A DNA stretch of 64,000 nucleotides from Chitinophagaceae bacterium (lineage in GTDB: Bacteria > Bacteroidota > Bacteroidia > Chitinophagales > Chitinophagaceae), in contig JAEUVO010000015.1 in assembly GCA_016786885.1 (NCBI GenBank), positions 16,925 through 80,924 of the forward strand, in the 5' to 3' direction. The number at the start of each line of letters is the position of its first letter. Position 1 is the stretch's first letter. Below, piece by piece: positions 38,870 to 48,376 of this stretch. A program made the position numbers and the translations under genes. The notes beneath the pieces are model-generated. The model did not search any database. It worked only from the letters and a program-made list of their open reading frames with translations, and was not told the DNA's origin.

Positions 38870-39100
38870 TTATAGTAATGTATCAATTTTTGCGGCCAGC
38901 TTCCTGTCCTTATCTGTTACAATATTGCCGGCGTCATGTGTGCTCAGCCATATCTCTACTGTATTCCATACGTTTGTCCATAATGGATGATGATCCATTT
39001 TCTCAGCTTCCATAGCCACCCTTGTCATAAAAGCAAAAGCTTCGCTGAAATTATTGAACTGGAATTTTTTGTACAGTGTATTGTTTTTTTCCTCCCACAT
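38870..39100 (-). CDS. Pterin-4a-carbinolamine dehydratase-like protein
   Basis: 76 residues from the ATG at 39100; a TTG nine codons upstream is open too. The PCD signature is clear: [42 protein letters not shown], with the catalytic histidines in KMDHHP and the STHDAG turn. PCD recycles 4a-hydroxytetrahydrobiopterin after aromatic amino-acid hydroxylation, but many bacteria have it without a hydroxylase, and none is in this window. It is in a same-strand run with the lipoprotein and ctlX. Confidence 0.85.
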   Translation of the reverse strand: MWEEKNNTLYKKFQFNNFSEAFAFMTRVAMEAEKMDHHPLWTNVWNTVEIWLSTHDAGNIVTDKDRKLAAKIDTLL

Positions 39101-39141
39101 AAATGTTGTATTAGAAATGGCCGGCAATGGTGGCGTATCAG

Positions 39142-39585
39142 TTAAAATACAAGATTTTCCTTATTCTTTACCTGGTCAATGGACAGTTCTGCGACTAGCT
39201 GAACGCTGTTAATGCTTCGAATGGTTTGAATCGTTTGCTGCATTGTTTCTTCGTTTACCTCATCCCCCTTCATCAGCCATAAAAAATCAAGATGCTTGAA
39301 TTCGGGCAATAAATATTCTCCGTCAAACTGGTTGTTATAAATATAATGCTCCAGCGTACCTGTTGGTACTTTGTATTCATAAACAGAGAAAAAGTAATCT
39401 CTTTTCTTTTTGATTAGCTTGATCTCTATTTCATTAATGCGAAAGTCGAGGCCAATATTATTATTCAGGTGCCAGCAGAATTGATAATCTTTAATAGGTA
39501 CCATGATGCCCAGCAGCCGGGTATCTTCAAAGAAACATTCGGTCAGTTCTTTATTGTCAAGTACCAGTTTATTGCGTTCGGCCAT
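39142..39585 (-). CDS. IPExxxVDY-family protein
   Basis: 147 residues. The family motif appears as LPEFKHLDF at 93-101, followed by LWLMKGD. The protein is small, soluble and without a signal peptide; the family is confined mainly to Bacteroidota and has no assigned function. It is encoded just downstream of the M28 peptidase on the same strand (26-nt gap). Confidence 0.8.
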   Translation of the reverse strand: MAERNKLVLDNKELTECFFEDTRLLGIMVPIKDYQFCWHLNNNIGLDFRINEIEIKLIKKKRDYFFSVYEYKVPTGTLEHYIYNNQFDGEYLLPEFKHLDFLWLMKGDEVNEETMQQTIQTIRSINSVQLVAELSIDQVKNKENLVF

Positions 39586-39611
39586 GTTACTATTGTACTG
39601 TAAGTTACAAT

Positions 39612-41276
39612 TTAGAACTCAACAGTTGTTTCCAGGGTATCATTACCTCTCTTGTAGGTCACTTTTGTTTTATCTCCTTTTTTAAATTTGCCGAGTGTTT
39701 GCATATAGCTTTCCATAGAAGTGATCTTGTAGTTTCCTATCTGCAAAATGATATCCCCTGCTTTTAGTCCGGCTTTTTGTGCCGGCTTACCTTCACTTAC
39801 CCCATCAGCTCTCAGGCCGGTACCGGAGTAAGTATAATCAGGCATCACCCCCATCGTTACACTGAAGCGGGCAGAAGTGGTGGTTTGGGTTTCCCTTGTT
39901 TTTAAAAAAGCAAGCTTGTTGTTGTTGTTCAGCGATTCAACCAACCCGGTAATATGCTGTAATATGGACGCAATACCATTATAATTTATTTTATCTGCAT
40001 CATCTGAAGGTTTATGATAATCTGTATGCAGGCCGGTAAAATAGAAAAGCACTGGGATATCTTTCCGGTAAAAAGAAGTATGGTCGCTGGGGCCAGTGCC
40101 GCTGGAGTCGTATTTAAAAAGAAAGTCTTGTCTATCCCTAAAAAGGGTTGAGTTATAAAATTCTCCCCATTGGGGTGAAGTGCCATAACCTCCAACGGTT
40201 AATGCTTTTGTACTATCACTCAGTCTACCCACCATATCCATATTGATCATGTAGTTCGCCGACTTCAAATCAATAGTAGGGTTCTCAGTAAAATATTTTG
40301 AGCCGTATAAACCCAGCTCCTCTCCCGAAAAAGCAATGAAGAGATAATTATTATTCTTCGCTTTTGATTGTTTCATTTTTTTTGACAGCTCTATCAGGGC
40401 TGCTGTTCCGCTGGCATTATCATCTGCTCCGTTGTGTATAGACGGTTCAAGAGTTGTATGCCGGGAGTTTCCATCCTCCCCATACCCGAGATGATCGAAG
40501 TGGGCTCCTAATATTACTGTTGTTGCTGCTCCGTTATCAATATAACCAAGCACATTATATCCGGTTCTCTTCTTTTCGCTAAGAGCAGTGGTAAATTTTA
40601 TGGTAAGCGTAGCTGAAGGATCTTTAAAATATTTAGCAGCCGCTTCTTTTTTTATATACAGGACCGGAATAGAAAGTATTTCTGATTTGTCTTTTCCGTT
40701 AAATACCAGTTTATCATCAATTGATGATGTATTATATAATATCACTGCGGAGGCCCCCCTGTCCTTTGCTTTTTTGCAGTTGGTATAGATATAATTTGAC
40801 AGGTCAAAATGAGGATTCGTTTTGTTTTCCTCTAATTGATCTTTCAGATCAATAAACCAGGGCATGTCTGCTTCCTGTACAGCAATAGATGGCAGGGCTT
40901 CCATCTTTTGATTTGGACTGAAAGGGAAGGGGAAAAAATCCTTTCCTTGTACAAGCATGTTATTATTGATACTAAAAGTAGTTGAGTCATCAATTTTCTT
41001 ACCCTCATTTACTTCAAATGGCTGATAAAATTCTTTGCTGCCTTTTGGCAAAAGACCGGCCGACCTGAACTGGCTGCTGATATACTCCATGGCCAGTTTT
41101 TCCCCATTCGTCCCGGTACGACGTCCTTCCAGTTTATCATCTGCCAGGTATTGAATATGTGATTTCAGGCTGGCTAGTGTTTCAATATCTGTCTTGCTTA
41201 CTTTTTTGGAAGACGAACAGGCTGAGAAAATCAACAGTGCTGTTATTACTGCAATTCTGGAAAAGAGGGACATCAT
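39612..41276 (-). CDS. M28-family zinc aminopeptidase lipoprotein with C-terminal PDZ domain
   Basis: 554 residues. A signal peptide with lipobox (LLIFSACSS) indicates a lipoprotein. Zinc-site blocks of M28: GAHFDHLGYG, NGADDNASGTAAL, FSGEELGLYGSKY, NMDMVGRL and the final His in HTDYHKPSDDADKINY. A protease-associated insertion (about 110-220) precedes the second half of the peptidase, and a PDZ domain follows (about 465-554; GVSEGKPAQKAGLKAGDIILQIG). It would cleave N-terminal residues from peptides in the periplasm or at the surface. Start at 41276 or the next ATG at 41273. Confidence 0.92.
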   Translation of the reverse strand: MMSLFSRIAVITALLIFSACSSSKKVSKTDIETLASLKSHIQYLADDKLEGRRTGTNGEKLAMEYISSQFRSAGLLPKGSKEFYQPFEVNEGKKIDDSTTFSINNNMLVQGKDFFPFPFSPNQKMEALPSIAVQEADMPWFIDLKDQLEENKTNPHFDLSNYIYTNCKKAKDRGASAVILYNTSSIDDKLVFNGKDKSEILSIPVLYIKKEAAAKYFKDPSATLTIKFTTALSEKKRTGYNVLGYIDNGAATTVILGAHFDHLGYGEDGNSRHTTLEPSIHNGADDNASGTAALIELSKKMKQSKAKNNNYLFIAFSGEELGLYGSKYFTENPTIDLKSANYMINMDMVGRLSDSTKALTVGGYGTSPQWGEFYNSTLFRDRQDFLFKYDSSGTGPSDHTSFYRKDIPVLFYFTGLHTDYHKPSDDADKINYNGIASILQHITGLVESLNNNNKLAFLKTRETQTTTSARFSVTMGVMPDYTYSGTGLRADGVSEGKPAQKAGLKAGDIILQIGNYKITSMESYMQTLGKFKKGDKTKVTYKRGNDTLETTVEF

Positions 41277-41389
41277 ATACAACAGGTTTGTGAGCTGCAA
41301 AGGTATTGAGCTGCTTTCTTTTTCCTTTGATTTACCGTCATAATTCGGTTATTCTTTTTCCGCATTGATGTTTTCAAAAATCGTATTTC

Positions 41390-41409
41390 GTAAGGTCATT
41401 TGACCTTAC
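41390..41409. promoter_or_regulatory. Perfect palindromic operator-like site upstream of feoB
   Basis: Half-sites GTAAGGTCA (41390-41398) and TGACCTTAC (41401-41409) are exact reverse complements around TT. The site lies 30-50 nt before the feoB start and just upstream of the likely -7 box, where a bound protein would block RNA polymerase. AGGT/ACCT half-sites recall DtxR/IdeR- or MntR-like boxes more than Fur boxes. Confidence 0.6.
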
Positions 41410-41414
41410 CGTTC

Positions 41415-41422
41415 TACTTTTG
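41415..41422 (+). promoter_or_regulatory. Candidate -7 element of feoB
   Basis: TACTTTTG matches the Bacteroidota TAnnTTTG element. No TTTG sits at the ideal distance upstream (TTTC at 41386 is 25 nt away). The ATG at 41439 begins 17 nt after it, giving a very short leader. Confidence 0.4.
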
Positions 41423-41438
41423 CTGGCTTGCCGAAGGC

Positions 41439-43565
41439 ATGCCCGAAAAAGTGCAGGAAAAAAAGCTACATATTGCCCTTGTTGGTAACCCTAATAGCGG
41501 AAAAAGTTCGCTATTTAATTGTCTTACCGGGCTGAACCAGCAGGTAGGGAATTTTCCCGGGGTAACGGTTGACAAAAAAACGGGGGCCGCTGTTTTTGCG
41601 GGGGTTCCTGCCGAAATAATTGACCTGCCCGGCAGCTACAGCCTTTATCCCAAAAGACTGGACGAATGGGTTAGCTATAAAGTGCTGGTGGGGGAAGATA
41701 AAGATATAAGGGCAGATGTGGTGGTGACCGTAGCCGATGCCAGTAACCTGAAAAGAAACCTTCTTTTTTGCACACAGATCATTGATTTGAAGATCCCGGT
41801 GGTGGTAGTACTGACCATGATGGACCTGGCCAGACAAAAGGGAATCAAAATTGATCTTGCTGCTCTGGAAAGAGAACTGGGTGTGCCGGTAGTGGCTGTG
41901 AACCCAAGAAAAAACAAGGGAATAGCTGAATTAAAAAAAGCAATCTCTCTTACAGTTCAGCAAGCATATAAAACACCAGTGAGGGATTTTATTGATAATA
42001 AATCGCTGGCAGAGGCTCCTGTTGATGAAGTAAAGCAACATTTTCCGCAGATCAGCGATTACAAGGCTATCCATTATCTCATCAATCATGAGTCATTTGA
42101 TCTGACTCCTGCCATACAGGAAACTATTGAGAATATTGAGGTAAAAAACAATTTCAATCCTACAAAAACACAGGCAGAAGAAATATTACAGCGATACAGT
42201 CGTATCCGGCATGTCATGCAACAGGCGGTATCGGAACCTGATCCTTTGCAAAAATCGTTGTTCACTGAAAAACTGGATAATGTATTACTCCATCGGCGCT
42301 GGGGCTATCTCATCCTGCTGGCGGTTCTTTTTCTATTGTTTCAAAGTGTGTTCTGGCTGGCGCAACATCCGATGGACTGGATAGAGCTGGGTTTTGCAAA
42401 AATCAGTGAATACTTATCATCATCACTACCAGACAACCGCTGGACCGACTTATTAATAAACGGTGTGGTTGCCGGGCTTAGCGGTATATTGGTTTTTGTA
42501 CCGCAGATTATGATTCTGTTTGGATTGATTACTCTGCTGGAAGACAGTGGTTATATGGCCCGTATCAGTTTTTTGTCAGACAGGTTGATGCGAAGTGTGG
42601 GCCTGAACGGTAAAAGTGTGATGCCTATGATCAGCGGTTTTGCCTGTGCTGTTCCTGCCATCATGAGTGCCCGGAATATTGAAAACCGGAAAGAACGTTT
42701 GCTAACCATCCTGATCACACCGCTCATGAGCTGCTCAGCCCGTCTGCCTGTTTATACCATTTTAATTGCACTGGTAATTCCTCAAACATACTTACTTGGT
42801 TTTTTGAGTGTGCAGGGATTGGTGATGATGGGATTGTATTTGCTTGGATTAGTAATGGCCCTGATCGTTTCCTATATAGCGAAATGGTTTATTCATATTA
42901 AAGAGAAGAGTTTCTTCATTCTTGAATTACCCACTTATCGTTCGCCAAGATGGAAGAATGTATTTCCCACGATGATCAGCAAGGCCCGCATATTTGTGAT
43001 GGATGCAGGTAAGATCATCATGATCATCAGTCTTGTGCTGTGGGCACTGAGTTCTTTTGGCCCGGGTAATACAATGCAAAATCTGTCGCAGCAATATGAA
43101 CAACTAAAAATAGAACCGGGTGCAGATCTGGCACAATTGGAAAAAGAATACCACACTGTTAAACTGGAGAAATCCTATGCCGGTATTATTGGCAAATCGC
43201 TGGAACCAGTTATCACGCCGCTTGGTTATGACTGGAAGATCGGTATTGCGCTGGTCACCTCCTTTGCAGCAAGGGAGGTTTTTGTGGGAACAATGGCTAC
43301 ATTGTATAGTGTAGGTGATGATGATAACAGTTTGTTGCTAAAAGAAAAAATGAAAGCAGCAGTAAGACATGATGGCACTCCGGTTTTTACTCTTGCTACT
43401 GGTTTATCACTCATGATATTTTATGTGTTCGCCATGCAATGTATGAGTACATTGGCCGTGGTAAAAAGAGAAACAAAAAGTTGGAAATGGCCGGTGATAC
43501 AGTTGATTTATATGACGGGGCTGGCTTATGTAATGAGTTGGGTGGTTTTCGAATTATTCAAATAA
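41439..43565 (+). CDS. feoB: Ferrous iron transporter FeoB
   Basis: 708 residues from the ATG at 41439; a TTG 39 nt upstream overlaps the operator and is rejected. The N-terminal G domain has G1 GNPNSGKS (16-23), G3 DLPGSYS (62-68) and a G4 region TMMD (126-129), where the usual Asn is Thr. The membrane part has two Gate motifs (SGFACAVPAIMSARNIENRKERL and the mirrored ATGLSLMIFYVFAMQCMST region) and Nucleoside-recognition-type helices. It imports Fe2+ across the inner membrane. feoA is not adjacent; a FeoA-like gene lies 4 kb away on the other strand. Confidence 0.95.
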   Translation: MPEKVQEKKLHIALVGNPNSGKSSLFNCLTGLNQQVGNFPGVTVDKKTGAAVFAGVPAEIIDLPGSYSLYPKRLDEWVSYKVLVGEDKDIRADVVVTVADASNLKRNLLFCTQIIDLKIPVVVVLTMMDLARQKGIKIDLAALERELGVPVVAVNPRKNKGIAELKKAISLTVQQAYKTPVRDFIDNKSLAEAPVDEVKQHFPQISDYKAIHYLINHESFDLTPAIQETIENIEVKNNFNPTKTQAEEILQRYSRIRHVMQQAVSEPDPLQKSLFTEKLDNVLLHRRWGYLILLAVLFLLFQSVFWLAQHPMDWIELGFAKISEYLSSSLPDNRWTDLLINGVVAGLSGILVFVPQIMILFGLITLLEDSGYMARISFLSDRLMRSVGLNGKSVMPMISGFACAVPAIMSARNIENRKERLLTILITPLMSCSARLPVYTILIALVIPQTYLLGFLSVQGLVMMGLYLLGLVMALIVSYIAKWFIHIKEKSFFILELPTYRSPRWKNVFPTMISKARIFVMDAGKIIMIISLVLWALSSFGPGNTMQNLSQQYEQLKIEPGADLAQLEKEYHTVKLEKSYAGIIGKSLEPVITPLGYDWKIGIALVTSFAAREVFVGTMATLYSVGDDDNSLLLKEKMKAAVRHDGTPVFTLATGLSLMIFYVFAMQCMSTLAVVKRETKSWKWPVIQLIYMTGLAYVMSWVVFELFK

Positions 43566-44444
43566 CTATTTCTGTCCAAAATATTCCCACAGCATTTTTG
43601 AAATCTTTCTCGCCGTTGCCCATGCCTCATTCTCATATCTCCAGCTGAGATCTTTGTTATTCTTGGTAAAAATGCAAAAAATATAAGGGTTGTCCGGTGC
43701 GTTTACCAGCAGCACTTCGCTTCTTGAAGCATTCACACATCCGTTCTTGCTAAAAACTTCAATAGTGGGTGGTATTTGTGAAATCGCTTCGTTCTCGTCC
43801 CAGTAGTTCCTTCCAAGACAACGCATCATTCTTTCGCAGGCCGAAGAAGAAATCACTCTATTCGTATAAATCATTTCGAATAGTTTTCCCATTTCTGCCG
43901 GTGTGGTCTGCCCCCAGCCATATTGCGTTCTGTTATTTTCTCTTCCCGGTGTTCTTGAATTTACTCTTGTATTTTTCAATCCAAGGTTGTCCAGAATTTC
44001 ATTGATCCTTGTTCCGGTACCAGCAAGACTTTGCAGCCAGAGGCTGGCTGTATTGTCACTGATGGTCAGCATCAGCATGATCACTTTTTTCAAAGCTATC
44101 TTTTCGTCGTTTTTAAAAGAACCGAGTATATCTGATCCTGCATACAGTAATGAGTCTTTATAGATCAGCAAAGAATCATATTTTATTTCTCCTTTTTCTA
44201 TTTTATCCATGATACCCGCCAGAATAGGCACTTTTACAATACTAGCCGTTGGAAAGATAGTATCAGCATTAATAGAAACTGTTTTGCCCGTCCGAAGATT
44301 TTTTACATAAATACCAATATTGCCATTGAAGCCGCTGATTGCTTCCTTTATTTTTGCTTCCAGTTTTTTATCTGTTTTCTGTGCAGATAAAAAAAGGAAC
44401 GGAGAGAGCATGAATATCAGAAAAAATGTTTTTTGCATAGTCAT
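43566..44444 (-). CDS. Class A beta-lactamase-like serine hydrolase
   Basis: 292 residues. Signal peptide at about 1-22. The penicillin-binding fold motifs are present: SIVK (Ser68, Lys71), SDN (129-131), an omega-loop Glu in GRENNRTQYG, and KNG in place of KTG near 245. The variant KNG and the position next to a metallo-amidohydrolase suggest a relative of beta-lactamases, not necessarily a resistance enzyme. The ATG overlaps the stop of the upstream amidohydrolase (TAATG), so they are translationally coupled. Its stop codon directly abuts that of convergent feoB. Confidence 0.8.
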   Translation of the reverse strand: MTMQKTFFLIFMLSPFLFLSAQKTDKKLEAKIKEAISGFNGNIGIYVKNLRTGKTVSINADTIFPTASIVKVPILAGIMDKIEKGEIKYDSLLIYKDSLLYAGSDILGSFKNDEKIALKKVIMLMLTISDNTASLWLQSLAGTGTRINEILDNLGLKNTRVNSRTPGRENNRTQYGWGQTTPAEMGKLFEMIYTNRVISSSACERMMRCLGRNYWDENEAISQIPPTIEVFSKNGCVNASRSEVLLVNAPDNPYIFCIFTKNNKDLSWRYENEAWATARKISKMLWEYFGQK

Positions 44445-45748
44445 TATTTCATGTTCATATAATCTATTACCAATTGACAAAAAGCGTTGATTCCTGTTTT
44501 CATTCCCTGATCATCCACAAAGAAATCAGCTGTGTGATGTGGTGGTGCTTTTTTAGGATCATTTCCCCTGGGCATACCTCCAAGATAAAAGAAAAAGGCA
44601 GGGGCTTTTGTTCCATAATATGAAAAATCCTCGGCGCCGGTAACCCAGTTTCTTTCTCTTACATTTCCTGCTCCTGCAGCGGCTTCCAGTGAAGGAATCA
44701 TTTTTTTTACCAGCTCGGGTGTATTATATGTAACCAGTGTTTTTGTTTCGATACTTACTTCGGCTGTGGCGCCTGAAGCTTCCGCTATTTTTTGAGCAGT
44801 CCATTTTATTTTTTCATGCACTTCTTTTTGCATGTTATTATCCAGTGTTCTTATTGTTCCGTCCATTACACACTCCTCCGGGATGATATTGTTTCTCACC
44901 CCGCCATGTATTTTTCCAACAGTAATCACTACTGGGGCTTTTGTTAATTCAGATTGTCTGCTTACGATTGACTGCAGGCCTTCTATTATTTGTGCGGAAA
45001 CCTGTATCGGATCTATTCCCTTCCACGGCTGTGAACCATGGCTGCCCTTCCCTTTTACTTTTATGCTAAACCAATCGGATGATGCCATAAATGCGCCTGG
45101 TTTATACTCTATGCGTCCAATTTCAATATCTGATCCGATATGTAACCCAAAAATTACATCCACTTTAGGATTATCCATCACTCCTTCTTTTACCATCAGA
45201 TCGGCGCCCCCTTCTTCTCCTGCCGGCGGCCCTTCTTCTGCAGGCTGAAATATGAATTTCACCGTTCCTTTTATATCATTCCTCATACCAGATAATATCT
45301 CTGCCACACTCATGAGTATTGCTACATGGGTATCATGACCACAAGCATGCATTACTCCTACCTCTTGTCCGTTGTAAGTTGATTTTTGTTTAGATGCGAA
45401 AGGGATATTTACTTTTTCTACAATTGGCAATGCGTCCATATCGGCACGCAAAGCTATGCATGGTCCGGGTTTCCCTCCTTTTAATATTCCTACCACCCCC
45501 GTCTTTGCTACTCCTTCTTTTACATCTATTCCCAAACTTTTCAAATGTGTTGCAATTATTTTTGATGTCCGGAATTCCCGGTTACCCAGTTCAGGATTCA
45601 TATGCAGGTCTTTTCTCCATTCAATGCATTTTGATTCAATTCTATCTGCTGCTGCCGTCATTTTTTCTTTGAGCCTGGTGATATCTGTTTGCGAAAACAA
45701 TTGTGCTGTAGAGGTGAGCAGCAGAATTGACAATAGTGTTTTTCTCAT
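44444..45748 (-). CDS. M20-family amidohydrolase (hippurate/IAA-amino-acid hydrolase type)
   Basis: 434 residues. Signal peptide at 1-20. Metal-binding blocks: RADMDALPI, MHACGHDTHVAIL, FQPAEEGPPAGEEGG and a late PHHTADFFVDD. The dimerisation domain sits at about 225-340 (FSIKVKGKGSHGSQPWKGIDPI). Members release an amino acid from N-acyl or amide conjugates; the exported form here may act on peptides or N-acyl amino acids outside the cytoplasm. Translationally coupled to the downstream serine hydrolase. Confidence 0.9.
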   Translation of the reverse strand: MRKTLLSILLLTSTAQLFSQTDITRLKEKMTAAADRIESKCIEWRKDLHMNPELGNREFRTSKIIATHLKSLGIDVKEGVAKTGVVGILKGGKPGPCIALRADMDALPIVEKVNIPFASKQKSTYNGQEVGVMHACGHDTHVAILMSVAEILSGMRNDIKGTVKFIFQPAEEGPPAGEEGGADLMVKEGVMDNPKVDVIFGLHIGSDIEIGRIEYKPGAFMASSDWFSIKVKGKGSHGSQPWKGIDPIQVSAQIIEGLQSIVSRQSELTKAPVVITVGKIHGGVRNNIIPEECVMDGTIRTLDNNMQKEVHEKIKWTAQKIAEASGATAEVSIETKTLVTYNTPELVKKMIPSLEAAAGAGNVRERNWVTGAEDFSYYGTKAPAFFFYLGGMPRGNDPKKAPPHHTADFFVDDQGMKTGINAFCQLVIDYMNMK

Positions 45749-45834
45749 TACTTATTTTTTATGAATTTACTTGAAATGATGCTTTGGATGTTCTCGCTTT
45801 ATCCTTACCTGAATTTATTTATATTTAAGTTCCA

Positions 45835-47073
45835 ATGCTGCTGCGCCACCTTCCTTTTCTTCGGGCTGTTCTTCTTCACAGCGTTACTGCCTTCGGTGGC
45901 CCACAGGCACATTTGGGCATGATGATGAAGACTTTTGTACGCAACAAGCCCTATGTCACAGAAAAAGAGCTGATGGAATACAATGCTTTTTGTCAGCTGC
46001 TGCCCGGAGCTTCTTCTACTCAAACGCTAACATTAATTGGATACAAAAGGGGCGGAGTTCCTCTGGCTGTACTAACACTCATAATATGGATACTTCCTGC
46101 CAGTATATTAATGGGAGCTTTCTCGTTCCTGTTACAATATATTGATAAAAGAGAGCTCGGAACAGATATTTTTAAATTTATTCCCCCGATGGCGGCTGGG
46201 TTTTTAGGTTACGCTGTTATCCATATTTTCCCTCATGCAATAAAAAATACGATTACATGGGTCATCATGCTTTGTAGTGTAGCTGCTACTTACTTCCTGT
46301 TTGGAAGAACATGGGTCATTCCCGTATTAATTATTATCGGAGGAATTGCTACCAATTTCAGCCAAAAAAGGATTCCACAAACGGAACAAGTTCCCCGTAA
46401 GATCAGGTGGTGGAATTTCTGGTTATTCGGAATCATTTTTATTGTGGCTGGTATTACCAGTGAGCTGGCACGAAAAAATGAATGGCCCAACAGAAAACCA
46501 ATAAACCTCTTTGAAAATACTTACAGAATGGGAAGTCTGGTTTTTGGCGGAGGTCAGGTATTAATGCCCATGATGTATGAACAATGGAGCATAAGACCCG
46601 AAGCTATAAGGGAAAAAAACCCAAATGCAGTACAAATTGACCAGGACAAATTATATACCGGTATGGGTATTGTTCAGGCCGTTCCGGGACCCGTATTTTC
46701 AATTGCGTCTTTTGCCGGGGGAATGGCCTTAAAAGACATGGGAACTGAAATGCAGGTTATTGGTTGTCTCATTGGAATGATTGGTATTTTTTTGCCCAGT
46801 GCATTATTGGTCCTATTCTTTTTTCCTGTCTGGCACAACCTGAAAAAATATGCTGCGGTGTATCGTTCATTGGAAGGAATCAATGCTGTAGTTGTAGGAG
46901 TAATGCTGGCTTCTTCTTTTTATATTATGCGGGATATCTCTTTTATTGAGCCAAAAACAATAAGTCTTGTGAATATATTAGTGATATTGGGAACAATTCT
47001 GCTTTTGCATTTTACCCGGATACTCCCCCCGCTGATTGTTGTTACCTGTTTATTATTGGGTTATTTCTTATAG
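45835..47073 (+). CDS. chrA: Chromate transporter, ChrA/CHR family
   Basis: 412 residues, the long two-domain form. N-terminal CHR motif [11 protein letters not shown] (about 20-30) with [21 protein letters not shown], and the C-terminal counterpart [14 protein letters not shown] with [19 protein letters not shown]. About ten membrane helices. ChrA proteins export chromate, probably by proton antiport; many homologues transport other oxyanions. The last 13 nt overlap the 3' end of the convergent nadD gene. Confidence 0.88.
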   Translation: MLLRHLPFLRAVLLHSVTAFGGPQAHLGMMMKTFVRNKPYVTEKELMEYNAFCQLLPGASSTQTLTLIGYKRGGVPLAVLTLIIWILPASILMGAFSFLLQYIDKRELGTDIFKFIPPMAAGFLGYAVIHIFPHAIKNTITWVIMLCSVAATYFLFGRTWVIPVLIIIGGIATNFSQKRIPQTEQVPRKIRWWNFWLFGIIFIVAGITSELARKNEWPNRKPINLFENTYRMGSLVFGGGQVLMPMMYEQWSIRPEAIREKNPNAVQIDQDKLYTGMGIVQAVPGPVFSIASFAGGMALKDMGTEMQVIGCLIGMIGIFLPSALLVLFFFPVWHNLKKYAAVYRSLEGINAVVVGVMLASSFYIMRDISFIEPKTISLVNILVILGTILLLHFTRILPPLIVVTCLLLGYFL

Positions 47074-47633
47074 TAGCCCCCTCTTTCAATTTCTTCTAAT
47101 ACCACATCAGGAACCATATATCTGATCGATTTTCCTTCCGAAATACATTTTCGAATGTGCGTTGCCGATAGCTGCAGCAGTGGCGCATCGACTATATGCA
47201 GATTAGCCTTGATGGTATTAATCACTTCAAATCCCGGGCGCAGATATACATAGATGGAGTAGTTCCTTACAATTACTTCATAGTTCTTCCATTTATCAAA
47301 ATTTTGAAAACTATCACTTCCAAGGATTACACAAAATTCATGTTCCGGATGTTTTTCGGCCAAATAGGCAAGTGTGTTCACGGTGTAAGAAGGTTTCGGT
47401 AGAGAAAATTCTATGTCTGATGCCTTCATGCGATTATCGTTCTCGGTGGCCAAATTCACCAGGTGAAACCGATGGTATTCATTCAAGAGAGAGTTTTCTG
47501 CTTTGAATGGATTATGTGGAGATATGATGAACCAGATCTTTTCAATATCTGTTTCGTTAAGAATATGATTTGCAATGATAAGATGAGCAACATGAACAGG
47601 ATTGAAAGACCCAAAATATAATCCTATTTTCAT
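47061..47633 (-). CDS. nadD: Nicotinate-nucleotide adenylyltransferase
   Basis: 190 residues. The nucleotidyltransferase signature [19 protein letters not shown] (4-22) with the HxxH-type pair is followed by [10 protein letters not shown] (35-44), [19 protein letters not shown] and [21 protein letters not shown] near the C-terminus. NadD joins ATP and nicotinate mononucleotide to deamido-NAD, an essential step in NAD synthesis. It follows feoA by 15 nt on the same strand, and its 3' end overlaps chrA. Confidence 0.93.
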   Translation of the reverse strand: MKIGLYFGSFNPVHVAHLIIANHILNETDIEKIWFIISPHNPFKAENSLLNEYHRFHLVNLATENDNRMKASDIEFSLPKPSYTVNTLAYLAEKHPEHEFCVILGSDSFQNFDKWKNYEVIVRNYSIYVYLRPGFEVINTIKANLHIVDAPLLQLSATHIRKCISEGKSIRYMVPDVVLEEIERGGYYKK

Positions 47634-47648
47634 ATAAAATATTGATTA

Positions 47649-47879
47649 TCAGATTTTTATCTCAACAAAAATATGTTCCGCCTCGTTAAGCCTCAGGCTG
47701 AGATGGTAGCCGGAAACATTAACTGAAATAGGATCTCCCAAGGGAGCTATTTGCTCCAGCAAGACTCTTTCTCCTGGTACACAGCCCATTTCCATAAGCT
47801 TCAGAAAAATATCGTTATTGGCAAATTCCTTTATTATCCCTTCTTGTCCTGGTTTCAATTCCGAGAGCCTTGCAATCAT
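47649..47879 (-). CDS. feoA: FeoA-domain protein
   Basis: 76 residues forming one SH3-like FeoA domain: ARLSELKPGQEGIIKEFANNDIFLKLMEMGCVPGERVLLEQIAPLGDPISVNVSGYHLSLRLNEAEHIFVE, including the LMEMGCVPG turn. FeoA is a cytoplasmic partner of the FeoB G domain. It lies 4 kb from feoB on the opposite strand, first in a unit with nadD, and divergent from ybeY. Confidence 0.9.
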   Translation of the reverse strand: MIARLSELKPGQEGIIKEFANNDIFLKLMEMGCVPGERVLLEQIAPLGDPISVNVSGYHLSLRLNEAEHIFVEIKI

Positions 47880-47943
47880 TTGCTAAGAATTATTGCACAA
47901 AACTACCCTTGTTGGTTGGTTTTTCTTTACGAATTTTGAAATT

Positions 47944-48375
47944 ATGCCTTCAAAATCAAAAGTTTGCTTCTTTTTTGAGTACAAAAAGTTCAGTCTTAAA
48001 GATAGAAGTCGGTTAAAGACATTTATAAACTCCTTATTTCTAAAAGAAGGGCAGAAGCTTTTATCACTCAACTATGTTTTTTGTTCTGATAAAAAGCTAC
48101 TTGAAATTAACCGCCAGTTTCTCCGCCATGATTACTTTACTGATATTATCAGTTTTGATCTTTCCGGAGATATTGGAATAGAGGGGGAGATTTATATAAG
48201 TATTGATCGGGTAAGGGATAATGCAAAAAAACTGGACATTCCTTTTAAGCTGGAGCTCCATAGGGTAATTTTTCATGGTGCCCTGCATCTATGCGGATAT
48301 AAGGACAAGAGTAAGTCAGAACAAAGAAAAATGAGGGACAAAGAAGACCTTTATCTTACTAGCTATTTGAATTGA
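47944..48375 (+). CDS. ybeY: Endoribonuclease YbeY (16S rRNA maturation)
   Basis: 143 residues from the ATG at 47944; the open frame reaches back 51 nt but those residues are atypical. The zinc motif is HGALHLCGYKDKSKSEQ (about 114-130), the variant in which the third histidine region is replaced by KDK, common in Bacteroidota. RQFLRHDYFTDIISFDLS (about 57-74) is the other family block. YbeY acts in 16S 3' end processing and ribosome quality control. Its stop codon is 1 nt before the long palindrome. Confidence 0.88.
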   Translation: MPSKSKVCFFFEYKKFSLKDRSRLKTFINSLFLKEGQKLLSLNYVFCSDKKLLEINRQFLRHDYFTDIISFDLSGDIGIEGEIYISIDRVRDNAKKLDIPFKLELHRVIFHGALHLCGYKDKSKSEQRKMRDKEDLYLTSYLN

Positions 48376-48376
48376 C

